A program made the translations under genes and the position numbers. From contig JAUWNP010000102.1 in the NCBI GenBank assembly GCA_030612585.1, positions 1 through 15,480 of the forward strand: 15,480 nt of DNA. Direction: 5' to 3'. Below are positions 1-6,944 of this stretch, in pieces. Each line of letters starts with the position of its first letter. Positions within the stretch are counted from its first letter, which is position 1. The stretch is from Anaerolineae bacterium. GTDB lineage: Bacteria > Chloroflexota > Anaerolineae > B4-G1. The notes under the pieces were generated by a model. That model did no database searches, was not told the origin of the DNA, and saw only the letters and a program-made list of their open reading frames with translations.

Positions 1-519
1 ATCCAGTTGGAAGAGGCGGAGAACGGCGTGACGCCCGAGCAGGCGACGGCCTTGCTCCCGCTTTGGCAGGCGCTCCAGGGCGGAGTGACGGCCCAGGCAG
101 AGGTGAATGCCGTTCTGAAGCAGATCGAGGGGACGATGACCTCAGAGCAGTTGGCAGCCATCGCCGCTATGCGGCTCACCCAAGACGACTTACGGGGCTG
201 GGCGCAAGGCCAGGGGTTGGGAGTGCTTCCAGGAGGCGGCGCTGGACGGATGGGCGGCGGCCAAGATCTGTCCCCTGAGGAGCGAGCCACACGCCAGGCC
301 GAGCGCGGCGGGGGGCAGGAGCCGCCGCCCGAGATGGCCACGCGCCGGGCCGAGTTCGAAAGTATGAGCGAGGAGGAACGGGAGGCGTTGCGTGCGACAG
401 CCGAGGCTGGTGGCATGCTACCTGGCGGCGCAGGTGGCAGGGCCGGCGGCGGGTCGAGGCAATTCACCATCCTGCTGGATCCCCTGATCGAACTATTGAC
501 TCAGCGGGCGACAGAGTAA
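1..519 (+). CDS. C-terminal part of a Gly-rich protein of unknown function
   Basis: The frame is open from the first base, so the true start lies upstream; the TTG at position 7 is probably internal. The visible 172 residues begin with a helical stretch (VTPEQATALLPLWQAL, then TMTSEQLAAIAAM). Two Gly-rich linkers follow, interleaved with similar charged segments (LSPEERATR and MSEEEREALR), and a short hydrophobic end (ILLDPLIELL). I associate this layout, 'PEQAxxLLPLWQ ... MTxEQLAAIxAM ... Gly-rich ... short hydrophobic tail', with uncharacterised secreted proteins of Chloroflexota, but only from memory. No catalytic motif is visible. The gene ends convergently with a small - strand reading frame that overlaps its last 27 bases. 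Confidence 0.7.
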   Translation: MQLEEAENGVTPEQATALLPLWQALQGGVTAQAEVNAVLKQIEGTMTSEQLAAIAAMRLTQDDLRGWAQGQGLGVLPGGGAGRMGGGQDLSPEERATRQAERGGGQEPPPEMATRRAEFESMSEEEREALRATAEAGGMLPGGAGGRAGGGSRQFTILLDPLIELLTQRATE

Positions 520-642
520 TCTGTCCCACAACTCATCACGCCGCTCCTGGGGCTGCGCCATGTACCAGGTGAGACCGCCCAGGAGCACGTAGTACCCCCA
601 CACCAACCATCCAGCCAACCAGCCAACCAGCCAACCATCCAT
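493..642 (-). CDS. Possible small membrane protein, 49 aa
   Basis: Read on the - strand, ATG at 642-640 opens a 49-codon frame. The protein is a very Trp-rich hydrophobic segment (about residues 4-28, with repeated GWL) followed by a charged tail containing QPQERRDELWDRL, which reads like real protein rather than noise. A strong ribosome-binding site, GGGGGAG on the - strand (651-657), sits 8 bases before the ATG. The hydrophobic helix is encoded by the tandem CCAACCAG-type repeat. The gene would be divergent from the LacI gene, with the LacI operators between them, and its end overlaps the end of the first gene. I recognise no family. A frame created by chance on a low-complexity repeat is the main alternative. 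Confidence 0.38.
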   Translation of the reverse strand: MDGWLVGWLAGWLVWGYYVLLGGLTWYMAQPQERRDELWDRLLCRPLSQ

Positions 643-650
643 CCATCTAT
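603..650. repeat. Short tandem repeat of CCAACCAG/CCATC type
   Basis: A run of near-identical 4 to 8 base units (CCAACCAT, CCAGCCAA, CCAACCAG, then CCATCCATCC) lies between the first gene and the LacI promoter. Such a run can change length by replication slippage. It coincides with the membrane helix of the possible - strand small protein, where it encodes alternating GWL/GWM-like residues. Units are too short and contiguous for a CRISPR array. Confidence 0.75.
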
Positions 651-663
651 CTCCCCCAGGGTC

Positions 664-692
664 TTGACAAAGCATCATTTTTGTGGTAAAAT
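664..692 (+). promoter_or_regulatory. Promoter of the LacI-family gene
   Basis: A perfect -35 TTGACA (664-669) is followed after exactly 17 bases by TAAAAT (687-692), preceded by TG one base upstream (684-685), making an extended -10. This is the best sigma-70-type promoter in the window. LacI-type operators begin immediately after the -10, so a bound repressor would block initiation. Confidence 0.85.
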
Positions 693-716
693 GTAAACGA
701 TTGCGCAAGCGATTGC
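693..716 (+). promoter_or_regulatory. Tandem LacI-family operators, probable autoregulation
   Basis: GCAAGCGATTGC (705-716) is a 12-base near-palindrome centred on CG, the classic LacI-family operator shape, with one mismatched pair. A weaker half-matching site, GTAAACGATTGC (693-704), abuts it. The two share CGATTGC, 12 bases apart. They overlap the expected transcription start between the -10 and the ribosome-binding site, so repression by the adjacent regulator is the natural reading. That this regulator is the binder is inference. Confidence 0.72.
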
Positions 717-745
717 ATAACAGTTGCATAGAGTGAGGTACAAAG

Positions 746-1780
746 ATGCCCACGACTATCAAAGACGTCGCTGCCAAGGTTGGTGTCTCTCCCTCGACCG
801 TCTCGCGGGTTCTCAATGACCGCCCCGGCATCAGCCCCCCGACCCGTGAGCGAGTGCTACAGGCGGCACAGGAATTGGACTATTCTCCCTCTATGGCGGC
901 TCGCAGCCTGGCCACCGCACGCACGTACAACGTCGGCTACATCGGCTACAAATACGGCTCTACTCTACCCGCCGGTCTCAGGCTCAGCAACGTAGCGTCC
1001 GGCACCCTCGAAGGCATAGACGAGGAACTGAGCAGGCACGGTTACCACATGCTCACCACCTACGTGGACAAGGAAACGGTGAGGAGCCTCAACGTGCCCA
1101 ACATGATACGTCAGAGACGGGTGGATGGACTTATCCTGAACGGGCCGGCATTTAGCCCTCGTTTTATCCTCCAACTGCGAAACCTGGGCCTCCCCATCGT
1201 TCTCGTGGACAACCTGCTCAACGAAACAGCCATTGACTGTGTCTTGTGTGATAACGAGAAGGGGGCTTTTCAGGCCGTTAAACACCTCATCGAACACGGC
1301 CACGAGCGCATTGTATTTCTCTCCGGCCCAGCAGATTGGCTCAGCAGCCGTGAGCGTGCCGCCGGCTATCGCCGCGCGTTGCACGAGGCCGGGCTTGAGC
1401 CACACATCGTATTCATGTCCAACACTATCCCTGATACCGGTCGCCAGGCTATGCTCACTGCCTTGGAAGAATATCCCGATTTGACAGCGATTGTGGCGGT
1501 CAACGACGCCACGGCCGTCGGTGCCATCCATGCCTGCCAGCAGGCCGGATGTGCCATTCCCGATGAGGTCGCAGTTATAGGCTTCGACGACGAGCCCTGG
1601 GCTCAAATGCATATACATCCACTTACTACAGTCCGTATCCACTGGCACGAGATCGGTATTCAGGCCGCCCGGCGTATAGTGGACCTGATCGAGCGAGATA
1701 GCCAGGTTCCGCTCCAGATGCGGCTGGCTGTTCAGTTAGTTATCCGCCAATCGTGTGGATGTCACGCGACTACAGATTAG
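746..1780 (+). CDS. LacI/GalR-family transcriptional regulator
   Basis: A full-length 344-residue repressor. The N-terminal helix-turn-helix is clear (residues 5-24, IKDVAAKVGVSPSTVSRVLN), followed by the hinge region around residues 46-58 (YSPSMAARSL). The rest is a periplasmic-binding-protein-like effector domain (about 62-335), with segments such as VDGLILNGP, AVKHLIEHGHERIVFLSG and VAVIGFDDEPWA that are typical of the family. ATG at 746 follows GAGTGAGGT with good spacing. Family members bind sugars or sugar derivatives; the effector cannot be read from sequence, but the transporter downstream and the GH130 gene point to an oligosaccharide. Its promoter carries LacI-type operators, so autoregulation is likely. 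Confidence 0.95.
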   Translation: MPTTIKDVAAKVGVSPSTVSRVLNDRPGISPPTRERVLQAAQELDYSPSMAARSLATARTYNVGYIGYKYGSTLPAGLRLSNVASGTLEGIDEELSRHGYHMLTTYVDKETVRSLNVPNMIRQRRVDGLILNGPAFSPRFILQLRNLGLPIVLVDNLLNETAIDCVLCDNEKGAFQAVKHLIEHGHERIVFLSGPADWLSSRERAAGYRRALHEAGLEPHIVFMSNTIPDTGRQAMLTALEEYPDLTAIVAVNDATAVGAIHACQQAGCAIPDEVAVIGFDDEPWAQMHIHPLTTVRIHWHEIGIQAARRIVDLIERDSQVPLQMRLAVQLVIRQSCGCHATTD

Positions 1781-1785
1781 AGGCC

Positions 1786-1902
1786 TCTCGGAAAGGGGTG
1801 CTAGCCCAACCGTGTTGGGCGAAGTCTGAAAGAATCGGCCCAGGACGGCCATGCGATTGGCCTGCTACCCATTAAACAAGGCTTCTGTGCGACTTTCCGA
1901 GA
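1786..1902 (+). other. Structured spacer or leader before the binding-protein gene
   Basis: TCTCGGAAAG (1786-1795) and CTTTCCGAGA (1893-1902) form a perfect 10-bp stem enclosing 97 bases. Inside lies GCCCAAC-CGT-GTTGGGC (1804-1820), a perfect 7-bp hairpin, and a GGCC/GGCC hairpin (1847-1862); GGGT (1796-1799) can also pair with ACCC (1867-1870). The 3' strand of the outer stem can instead form a local hairpin CTTTC-CGA-GAAAG (1893-1905), so two exclusive folds exist. It matches no riboswitch class I know. The inner hairpin has no T-run and is at most a weak terminator for the LacI gene. It could be a regulatory leader, but I see no convincing promoter upstream of it. Confidence 0.45.
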
Positions 1903-1928
1903 AAGCTCATTAGTGAAAGGAGGGACGA

Positions 1929-1940
1929 TATCGAGCGATA
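1929..1940 (+). promoter_or_regulatory. Short palindrome, possible operator of the transporter operon
   Basis: TATCGAGCGATA is a perfect inverted repeat of 5 bases around AG. It lies 69 bases before the binding-protein start and shares AGCGAT with the operator at 705-716. It could be a second site for the LacI-family regulator. The short length and absence of a clear nearby promoter keep confidence low. Confidence 0.3.
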
Positions 1941-2008
1941 CCAGATCATTGCGTGTCAGTAAACCCTTTGAGTAACCCATAGGTAATAGAAATAAGGAGG
2001 AAAGAACG

Positions 2009-3853
2009 ATGTATAGCAAGATATTGCGCAGACTGTGGGCCCCCATCGGCCTGTTTGTAATGCTGGCGTCGCTGGTTGCTTCCTGCGCCGCGCCAACGTC
2101 AGAGGTCGTCGAGGTCACCCGCGTCGTGACCGAGAAGGAAGAGGTCGAAGTACCGGTCGAGGTCGAGAAGATCGTCACCGCCACGCCGCCTCCCGAGGCG
2201 GTCAAGCCGGCGGTGTTCAACCTGGCCTGTGGATGGGACCCCCCGCCAGCCTACAACGGTAACCCCTTCGCCCCAGGCGGCGTTGGGTGTGCCCATTGGT
2301 TCGCCTTCGAGCCTCTCTTCTACTACATCCCTCTCGCCGAGGAGTACCTGCCCCGCCTGGGAGTGGAGTATGAGGAGACGAAGGATACCCTCACCATCAA
2401 GCTCCGGGAGGGGGTGACCTGGCACGATGGGACGCCGTTCACATCGAAGGACGTCGAGACGACCTACAAGATCTTGTATCTTTGGAGACGGCCTGTCTGG
2501 ACGTACCTCGAAAAGATCGAGACCCCGGATGACTACACCGTCGTGTTCCATTGGGAGACGCCCACCCCCTTCGGCATGAAGCTCGTGGTTGCGGATCCCA
2601 TACTGTGGTCCCATCATCTCTTCGGGGAATTCGCCGACAAGATTGACGTGACCGTAGCGGCCGATGAGGAGCCCAACGCGACGGTCGTGACGGAGCTCAA
2701 AGAGTTCAAGCCTCCGCTCCCCGTAGGCACGGCTCCCTTCAAGATGGAGCAGGCCCCCACCGCCTCGGACATGACCCTGGTCAAGTATGCAGATCACTAC
2801 CTCGCTGACAAGATCGAATTTGATCAGGTCAAGGCCCTCTACCAGAGGAAAAATGAGGTATGGTGGGCCTACATGATGTACGGGGAGATAGACGCCGGGC
2901 ACCCGGCCACGGCCAAGGACCTGTGGGAGCAGATCATGAAAATGCAGCCGGGGCTGGAGATGGCCTACCCGACCGACCTGGCGGGGTTCGCCCTGGCCTT
3001 CAACCTGCGAATGGCCCCCTTCAACGATCTAAAGTTCCGCCAGGCTATCGCCTATGCCATTGACAGGGAACAACTGGCGGAGATCGTCCTGTGGGCTGGT
3101 CTGCCCGTGACCGATTATGCCACCGGCCTGCTCGAATCCATGAGGGCTCCCTGGGCCTCCGATGAGTGGATGAAGGAGAATCTGACCGACTACTCCTACA
3201 ACCCGGACAAGGCAGCAGCCCTGCTCGAGGAACTAGGCTACAGGAAGGGGGATGATGGCATCTGGGAGGATGCGGCGGGCGAGGACCTCTCCTTCGAGCT
3301 CGTTTGCCACGCCGGCTACTCCGAGTGGGTGATCGCCATTGACAACATCGCCTCCCAGTTGAAAGAGTTCGGCATCATCATCGAGCCCGTGACCCAGCCC
3401 GGCTCGGTCTACTGGACGTCCATCCGGGCCGGGGAGTTCGAACTCTGCATGGAATGGACGATGACCTCGTGGAGGTATGCTCACCCCTGGGCAGAGATGT
3501 ATCGCACCCTTCACCCCAAGGGCGACACCGGCATGACGACCGGTATAACCGAGATAGACCTGATCGGGCCCGATGGCGAAGTGGTGGATGCGGAGGCCCT
3601 GGTGGACGAGCTGGGTGCGGAGTTCGACCTCGCCAGGCAGAAGGAGCTGGCGCATACACTGGCCTGGATCCACAACGAGAACCTGCCTGTGCTCCCCTTC
3701 ATCGAGAAGAAGCTGTTCATCTACCACCTCGATGGGGCGCGCGTCACGGGTTGGCCCGATGCAGACGATCCCCTCTGGCTGCTCGGCCCAGGTGGAATCG
3801 AGCGCCTCTACGTCATGCTCATGGGCGAGGGCATCATCCACGCCGTCAAGTAG
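2009..3853 (+). CDS. Lipoprotein solute-binding protein, Opp/Dpp (SBP_bac_5) family
   Basis: Extracytoplasmic receptor of the ABC importer encoded downstream. The 614-residue protein starts with KILRR, a hydrophobic core and a lipobox LVASC, with Cys26 as the expected lipid anchor. A flexible V/E/T/P-rich tether (about 28-65) links it to the binding domain. Family features include YLPRLGVEYEETKDTLTIKLREGVTWHDG-like segments (about 112-142), FRQAIAYAIDREQLAE (about 344-359) and a C-terminal PVLPFIEKKLFIYHLDGARV region. AAGGAGG at 1994-2000 supports the ATG at 2009. The family binds peptides, nickel or oligosaccharides; the LacI regulator and GH130 gene favour an oligosaccharide, by inference. 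The gene is separated from the permeases by two strong hairpins. Confidence 0.93.
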   Translation: MYSKILRRLWAPIGLFVMLASLVASCAAPTSEVVEVTRVVTEKEEVEVPVEVEKIVTATPPPEAVKPAVFNLACGWDPPPAYNGNPFAPGGVGCAHWFAFEPLFYYIPLAEEYLPRLGVEYEETKDTLTIKLREGVTWHDGTPFTSKDVETTYKILYLWRRPVWTYLEKIETPDDYTVVFHWETPTPFGMKLVVADPILWSHHLFGEFADKIDVTVAADEEPNATVVTELKEFKPPLPVGTAPFKMEQAPTASDMTLVKYADHYLADKIEFDQVKALYQRKNEVWWAYMMYGEIDAGHPATAKDLWEQIMKMQPGLEMAYPTDLAGFALAFNLRMAPFNDLKFRQAIAYAIDREQLAEIVLWAGLPVTDYATGLLESMRAPWASDEWMKENLTDYSYNPDKAAALLEELGYRKGDDGIWEDAAGEDLSFELVCHAGYSEWVIAIDNIASQLKEFGIIIEPVTQPGSVYWTSIRAGEFELCMEWTMTSWRYAHPWAEMYRTLHPKGDTGMTTGITEIDLIGPDGEVVDAEALVDELGAEFDLARQKELAHTLAWIHNENLPVLPFIEKKLFIYHLDGARVTGWPDADDPLWLLGPGGIERLYVMLMGEGIIHAVK

Positions 3854-3899
3854 GCTGGATCGCCTGGACGAGGTGCAACCTGAGCAGGTAGCCCTTTGG

Positions 3900-3942
3900 A
3901 GAGGTGTGCCCCCGGGCATAGGAGAAGGGGCACACCTCTTTT
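3900..3942 (+). terminator. Intrinsic terminator-like hairpin after the binding-protein gene
   Basis: AGAGGTGTGCCCC (3900-3912) pairs perfectly with GGGGCACACCTCT (3927-3939) across a 14-base loop, followed by TTTT (3939-3942). The 13-bp stem plus short T-run suggests partial termination. Since the permease genes follow in the same direction without an obvious promoter, this hairpin probably lowers their expression relative to the receptor. Confidence 0.75.
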
Positions 3943-3956
3943 AACACCGAATATGT

Positions 3957-3993
3957 TCACTTCCCTGAGAGCTTGAAGCTCTTGGGGAAGTGA
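3957..3993 (+). other. Second strong hairpin before the permease ribosome-binding site
   Basis: TCACTTCCC (3957-3965) pairs with GGGAAGTGA (3985-3993). Two G-T wobble pairs continue the stem, and AGAGC (3968-3972) pairs with GCTCT (3978-3982) around a 5-base loop. The 16-pair stem ends 5 bases before AGGAGGAG (3999-4006), the ribosome-binding site of the first permease. It lacks a T-run, so it is more likely an mRNA end protector or processing/translation element than a terminator. Confidence 0.6.
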
Positions 3994-4010
3994 CCTCCAG
4001 GAGGAGAAAA

Positions 4011-5000
4011 ATGTTGATCATCGTCAGGAAGGCAGGAATCGCCTTCCTCACACTCCTCATCGTCATCACCCTCACCTTCTTCCTACTCCGCAGAATGCCG
4101 GGAGATCCCTTATACATGTGGGCTATGGAGCTCGTGCAAACCCATGGAATGGATTTTGAGAGCGCTTACGAACAAGTGAAACAGATGTACGACTACGACC
4201 CCCATGAGCCCCTGGGACAGCAATACATCAGGTACATCAAGGGCCTTATGAAGGGTGACCTGGGCACTTCTATGGTCTATAAGATTTCTACGAACGAAAT
4301 CATCATCACAGCCCTTCCCTGGACGGTTTTCCTGCTCTCCATTTCCTTGCTCATCAGCTTCGGTTTGGGGTCGCTTATGGGAATAGTCATCGCCTGGAAG
4401 AGGAAGACGGCCCTCGAGCCCATCGTGACTGCCTATGCCGCCTTCACAGGCGCAACCCCGGACTACATCACGGCCCTCATCCTGCTCATCATCTTCGCCG
4501 CCAACCTCAGGCTCTTTCCTATGAAGGGGGCCTACGACAGCGCGCTCACGCCTGGCTTCAACTGGCCCTTCATAAAGAGCGTGCTTCACCACGCCGTGCT
4601 GCCCATTACAGCTTACGTCTTCGAAAGCACAGCGGCCTGGGCGATGGCTATGAAGGGGAGTGCGGTGAGCGTGCTGGGTGAGGATTACATCATGGCCGCC
4701 AGGGCGCGGGGGCTGAGGGAGCGAAGGATCATGATCTCATATATGGGAAGGAATGCCATCTTACCCCTTGTTACAGGTCTGGCCATCGCCCTGGGAACCA
4801 TGCTGGGCGGCGCCACCTTCATCGAGACCATCTTCGCTTATCCCGGCATCGGCTGGTTCTTCGCCCAAGCCACGACGAGGATGGATTTCGGCTTGATGCA
4901 GGGCCTCTTCCTCGTGACGGCGGTGGTCACGATTTTCTCCAACCTGGTAGCGGACATCCTCTACTCCAGGCTGGACCCGCGCATCAAAGTGGAGGAGTGA
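4011..5000 (+). CDS. ABC transporter permease, DppB/OppB type
   Basis: Inner-membrane subunit of the importer, 329 residues. An N-terminal membrane helix is followed by the family hallmark LLRRMPGDP (about 26-33). Then come a periplasmic loop, several hydrophobic segments (for example TVFLLSISLLISFGLGSLMGIVI) and the cytoplasmic EAA-type loop DYIMAARARGLRERRI (about 223-240), which contacts the ATPases. The C-terminal LDPRIKVEE matches the usual 'LDPR' ending. ATG 4011 is preferred because AGGAGGAG lies 4 bases upstream; an in-frame GTG at 3990 falls inside the hairpin and lacks a site. The next permease starts 3 bases after the stop, indicating translational coupling. Confidence 0.93.
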   Translation: MLIIVRKAGIAFLTLLIVITLTFFLLRRMPGDPLYMWAMELVQTHGMDFESAYEQVKQMYDYDPHEPLGQQYIRYIKGLMKGDLGTSMVYKISTNEIIITALPWTVFLLSISLLISFGLGSLMGIVIAWKRKTALEPIVTAYAAFTGATPDYITALILLIIFAANLRLFPMKGAYDSALTPGFNWPFIKSVLHHAVLPITAYVFESTAAWAMAMKGSAVSVLGEDYIMAARARGLRERRIMISYMGRNAILPLVTGLAIALGTMLGGATFIETIFAYPGIGWFFAQATTRMDFGLMQGLFLVTAVVTIFSNLVADILYSRLDPRIKVEE

Positions 5001-5003
5001 GCG

Positions 5004-5888
5004 ATGAGTGTGACGGCGATACCCGGCAGGCTATACCGTTCGATCTACGAGCCCTTTGTCGTCATCAGGCGAAACAAGAGGGCCTTCATCGGCCTGATTA
5101 TCCTGATCATCTTTGCGCTGATGGCCACTGTGGGGCCGGAGGTGGTGCCTCTGGATACGACCCAGAGTTTCGAGAAGAGGTTCCAGTGGCCATCGTTGGA
5201 GCACCCGCTGGGGACAGACCACGTCGGGAGGGATACCTTCCAGCAGATCGTCCACGGCTCAAGAGATGTGCTTATCACCGCTTTTCTTGCAGCTATCTTC
5301 GCTACAGGGGTTGCAATCTTGGTAGGGATGCTCGCTGGGCTGCAGGGGGGAATGATGGATGCGGTCCTGATGCTCATGACGAACGCCATCCTGACCGTCC
5401 CTAGCCTCCCGGTGCTGATGATCGTAGCTTCCGTGTGGAAGGTGAAGGACCCGGTGAGGCTGGGGTTACTCTTGAGCATCTGGGCGTGGGGAGGGCTGGC
5501 GAGGGCCATCAGGTCACAGATACTCTCCCTCAGGGAGCGGGAATTCATCGAAGCGGCGAGGGCCTTAGGATTGGGCACTTTCCACACTGTCTTGCGGGAA
5601 CTCCTGCCCAATGTCATGCCCTACGTGGCCATCAACTTCTTCACCATTATGCGCGGGGCCATCACCGCCAGCGTCGGCCTGATGTTTCTGGGATTGATCC
5701 CCTTCAAGGCCACCAACTGGGGGATGATGCTGAGCCTGGCGGCATGGCAAACGGGGGCCATCTACGTGCCCAAGGCCCTCTTCTACTTCGGCTCACCCAT
5801 GGCGTGCATCATCCTGTTCCAACTGGGGGCGTTCTTCTTCGCCAACGGCCTGGACGAGGTGCTCGATCCCAGACTGCGGGTGGTGTGA
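5004..5888 (+). CDS. ABC transporter permease, DppC/OppC type
   Basis: Second membrane subunit, 294 residues. It has the DppC pattern: a basic N-terminus with RRNKRAFIGLIIL, then a periplasmic segment with HPLGTDHVGRDTFQQIVHGSR (about 67-87). Hydrophobic helices follow, then an EAA loop EFIEAARALGLGTFHTVLRELLPNV (about 180-204) and the ending GLDEVLDPRLRVV. ATG 5004 follows GGAGGAG at 4991-4997 and lies 3 bases after the previous stop. It pairs with the first permease to form the pore. Its last 54 residues have a divergent partial copy at 9539-9703. Confidence 0.93.
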   Translation: MSVTAIPGRLYRSIYEPFVVIRRNKRAFIGLIILIIFALMATVGPEVVPLDTTQSFEKRFQWPSLEHPLGTDHVGRDTFQQIVHGSRDVLITAFLAAIFATGVAILVGMLAGLQGGMMDAVLMLMTNAILTVPSLPVLMIVASVWKVKDPVRLGLLLSIWAWGGLARAIRSQILSLREREFIEAARALGLGTFHTVLRELLPNVMPYVAINFFTIMRGAITASVGLMFLGLIPFKATNWGMMLSLAAWQTGAIYVPKALFYFGSPMACIILFQLGAFFFANGLDEVLDPRLRVV

Positions 5889-5899
5889 GGTGGGCGATC

Positions 5900-6943
5900 A
5901 TGAAATCTGACTTCGACAAGCTCAGTCGAGCCGAATTGGCCTGGTCGTTTGGCAATGGGCGGGATAACCAGCCTCTTTTGAGTTTGCAAGACCTGACGGT
6001 GGAGTACAGTGTCCGGCAGGGCGCCCTGCGGGCGGTGGATAGGACCTCGCTGGACGTCTACCCGGGCGAGATGATGGCTATAGTCGGCGAGAGTGGCTGT
6101 GGCAAGTCCACCCTGGCCTACTCCATCATCCGTCACGTCCCCTATCCGGGGGAGATCAAGGGTGGCGCCATCTTCTTTTACGGCCAGAACGTGCTGGATA
6201 TGGACCGCGAGGCCCTGCGCCAGTTCCGCTGGGAGCAGGTGGCTTTTGTCTTTCAGGCCGCCCAGAACGCCATGAACCCGGTGATGCGCATCGCCGACCA
6301 GATGGTAGACACGGTCCGGGCCCACGAGAACGTGCCCAAGGACGAGATACTGGCACGGGCCTCGAAGCTACTGGAGATGATGCGCCTGGAGCCGTCCCAG
6401 GTTCTGCGCGCTTATCCCCACGAGCTGAGCGGTGGGATGAGGCAGAGGGCGATCATCGCCATCAGCCTCATGCTTAACCCCACGATGTTGATTCTGGACG
6501 AGCCGACCACGGCGCTGGACGTGGTGACCCAGGCTTACATCCTGGACATCCTGACCAACGTCCAAAGGGACCTGGGGCTCACAATGATGCTTCTGACCCA
6601 CGACATGTCCATCGTGGCCAAGGTAGCCGACCGGGTAGGGGTGATGTATGCTGGCCAGATCGTGGAGGTGGGGAAGATCGAGGAGATTTACTACGACGCC
6701 AAACATCCTTACACCGTTGGGCTCATCAACGCCGCTCCCTCGCTCATCGGCGACATCACTGGCAAGAAGCCCATCCCCGGCTCACCTCCCAACCTCCTCC
6801 ATCTCCCCCCGGGTTGCCGCTTCCATCCCAGGTGCCCACATGCGACCCCCCACTGCAAGGAAGCGAGGCCGGAGCTGGGGGACATTGGCGACGGGCGGCT
6901 CGTCGCCTGCCACAACTGGCGGTCTATCTCAGGGGAGGCGTAA
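5900..6943 (+). CDS. ABC transporter ATPase, DppD/OppD type
   Basis: Cytoplasmic ATPase subunit of 347 residues. It carries Walker A GESGCGKST (63-71), a Q-loop near residue 119, the signature LSGGM (176-180), Walker B LILDE (197-201) and the H-loop His234. The C-terminal oligopeptide-type extension has Cys306, Cys312, Cys319 and Cys337 in the context GCRFHPRCPHATPHC. A comparable cysteine set binds a 4Fe-4S cluster in mycobacterial OppD; cluster binding here is inferred. ATG 5900 follows GAGGTGGG, 11 bases after the upstream stop; the same frame is open further upstream but overlaps the permease gene and is not used. Confidence 0.93.
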   Translation: MKSDFDKLSRAELAWSFGNGRDNQPLLSLQDLTVEYSVRQGALRAVDRTSLDVYPGEMMAIVGESGCGKSTLAYSIIRHVPYPGEIKGGAIFFYGQNVLDMDREALRQFRWEQVAFVFQAAQNAMNPVMRIADQMVDTVRAHENVPKDEILARASKLLEMMRLEPSQVLRAYPHELSGGMRQRAIIAISLMLNPTMLILDEPTTALDVVTQAYILDILTNVQRDLGLTMMLLTHDMSIVAKVADRVGVMYAGQIVEVGKIEEIYYDAKHPYTVGLINAAPSLIGDITGKKPIPGSPPNLLHLPPGCRFHPRCPHATPHCKEARPELGDIGDGRLVACHNWRSISGEA

Positions 6944-6944
6944 A

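Noticed and set aside
603..650. CRISPR-like repeat
   Set aside because: Units are 4-8 bases, contiguous and without spacers, so it is simple tandem repeat DNA.
965..1648. Long reverse-strand open frame opposite the LacI gene, and similar ones at 2099-2902, 3233-3919, 6924-7586 and 8200-9003
   Set aside because: These are mirror frames created by high-GC codon use in the well-supported + strand genes. They show no recognisable domains and are overlapped fully by clear genes.
1804..1820. Hairpin as an intrinsic terminator of the LacI gene
   Set aside because: The 7-bp stem is followed by GAAGTCTGAA with no T-run, so termination is doubtful. It is kept only as part of the structured region.
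1786..1902. A known riboswitch class
   Set aside because: I could not match the conserved core of any class I know, such as TPP, cobalamin, SAM, glmS, preQ1 or c-di-GMP.
1949..1996. Promoter for the binding-protein gene (TTGCGT or TTGAGT with AT-rich partners)
   Set aside because: No -10 box at acceptable spacing with a reasonable match, so I do not call it.
5435..5899. Open frame extending the DppD-type ATPase upstream into the permease gene
   Set aside because: It is the shadow of the DppC-type gene in another frame. ATG 5900 has a ribosome-binding site and the normal N-terminus.
6648..6944. Upstream extension of the DppF-type ATPase
   Set aside because: Same reason: it overlaps the preceding ATPase fully. 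ATG 6945 with AGGGGAGG is the real start.
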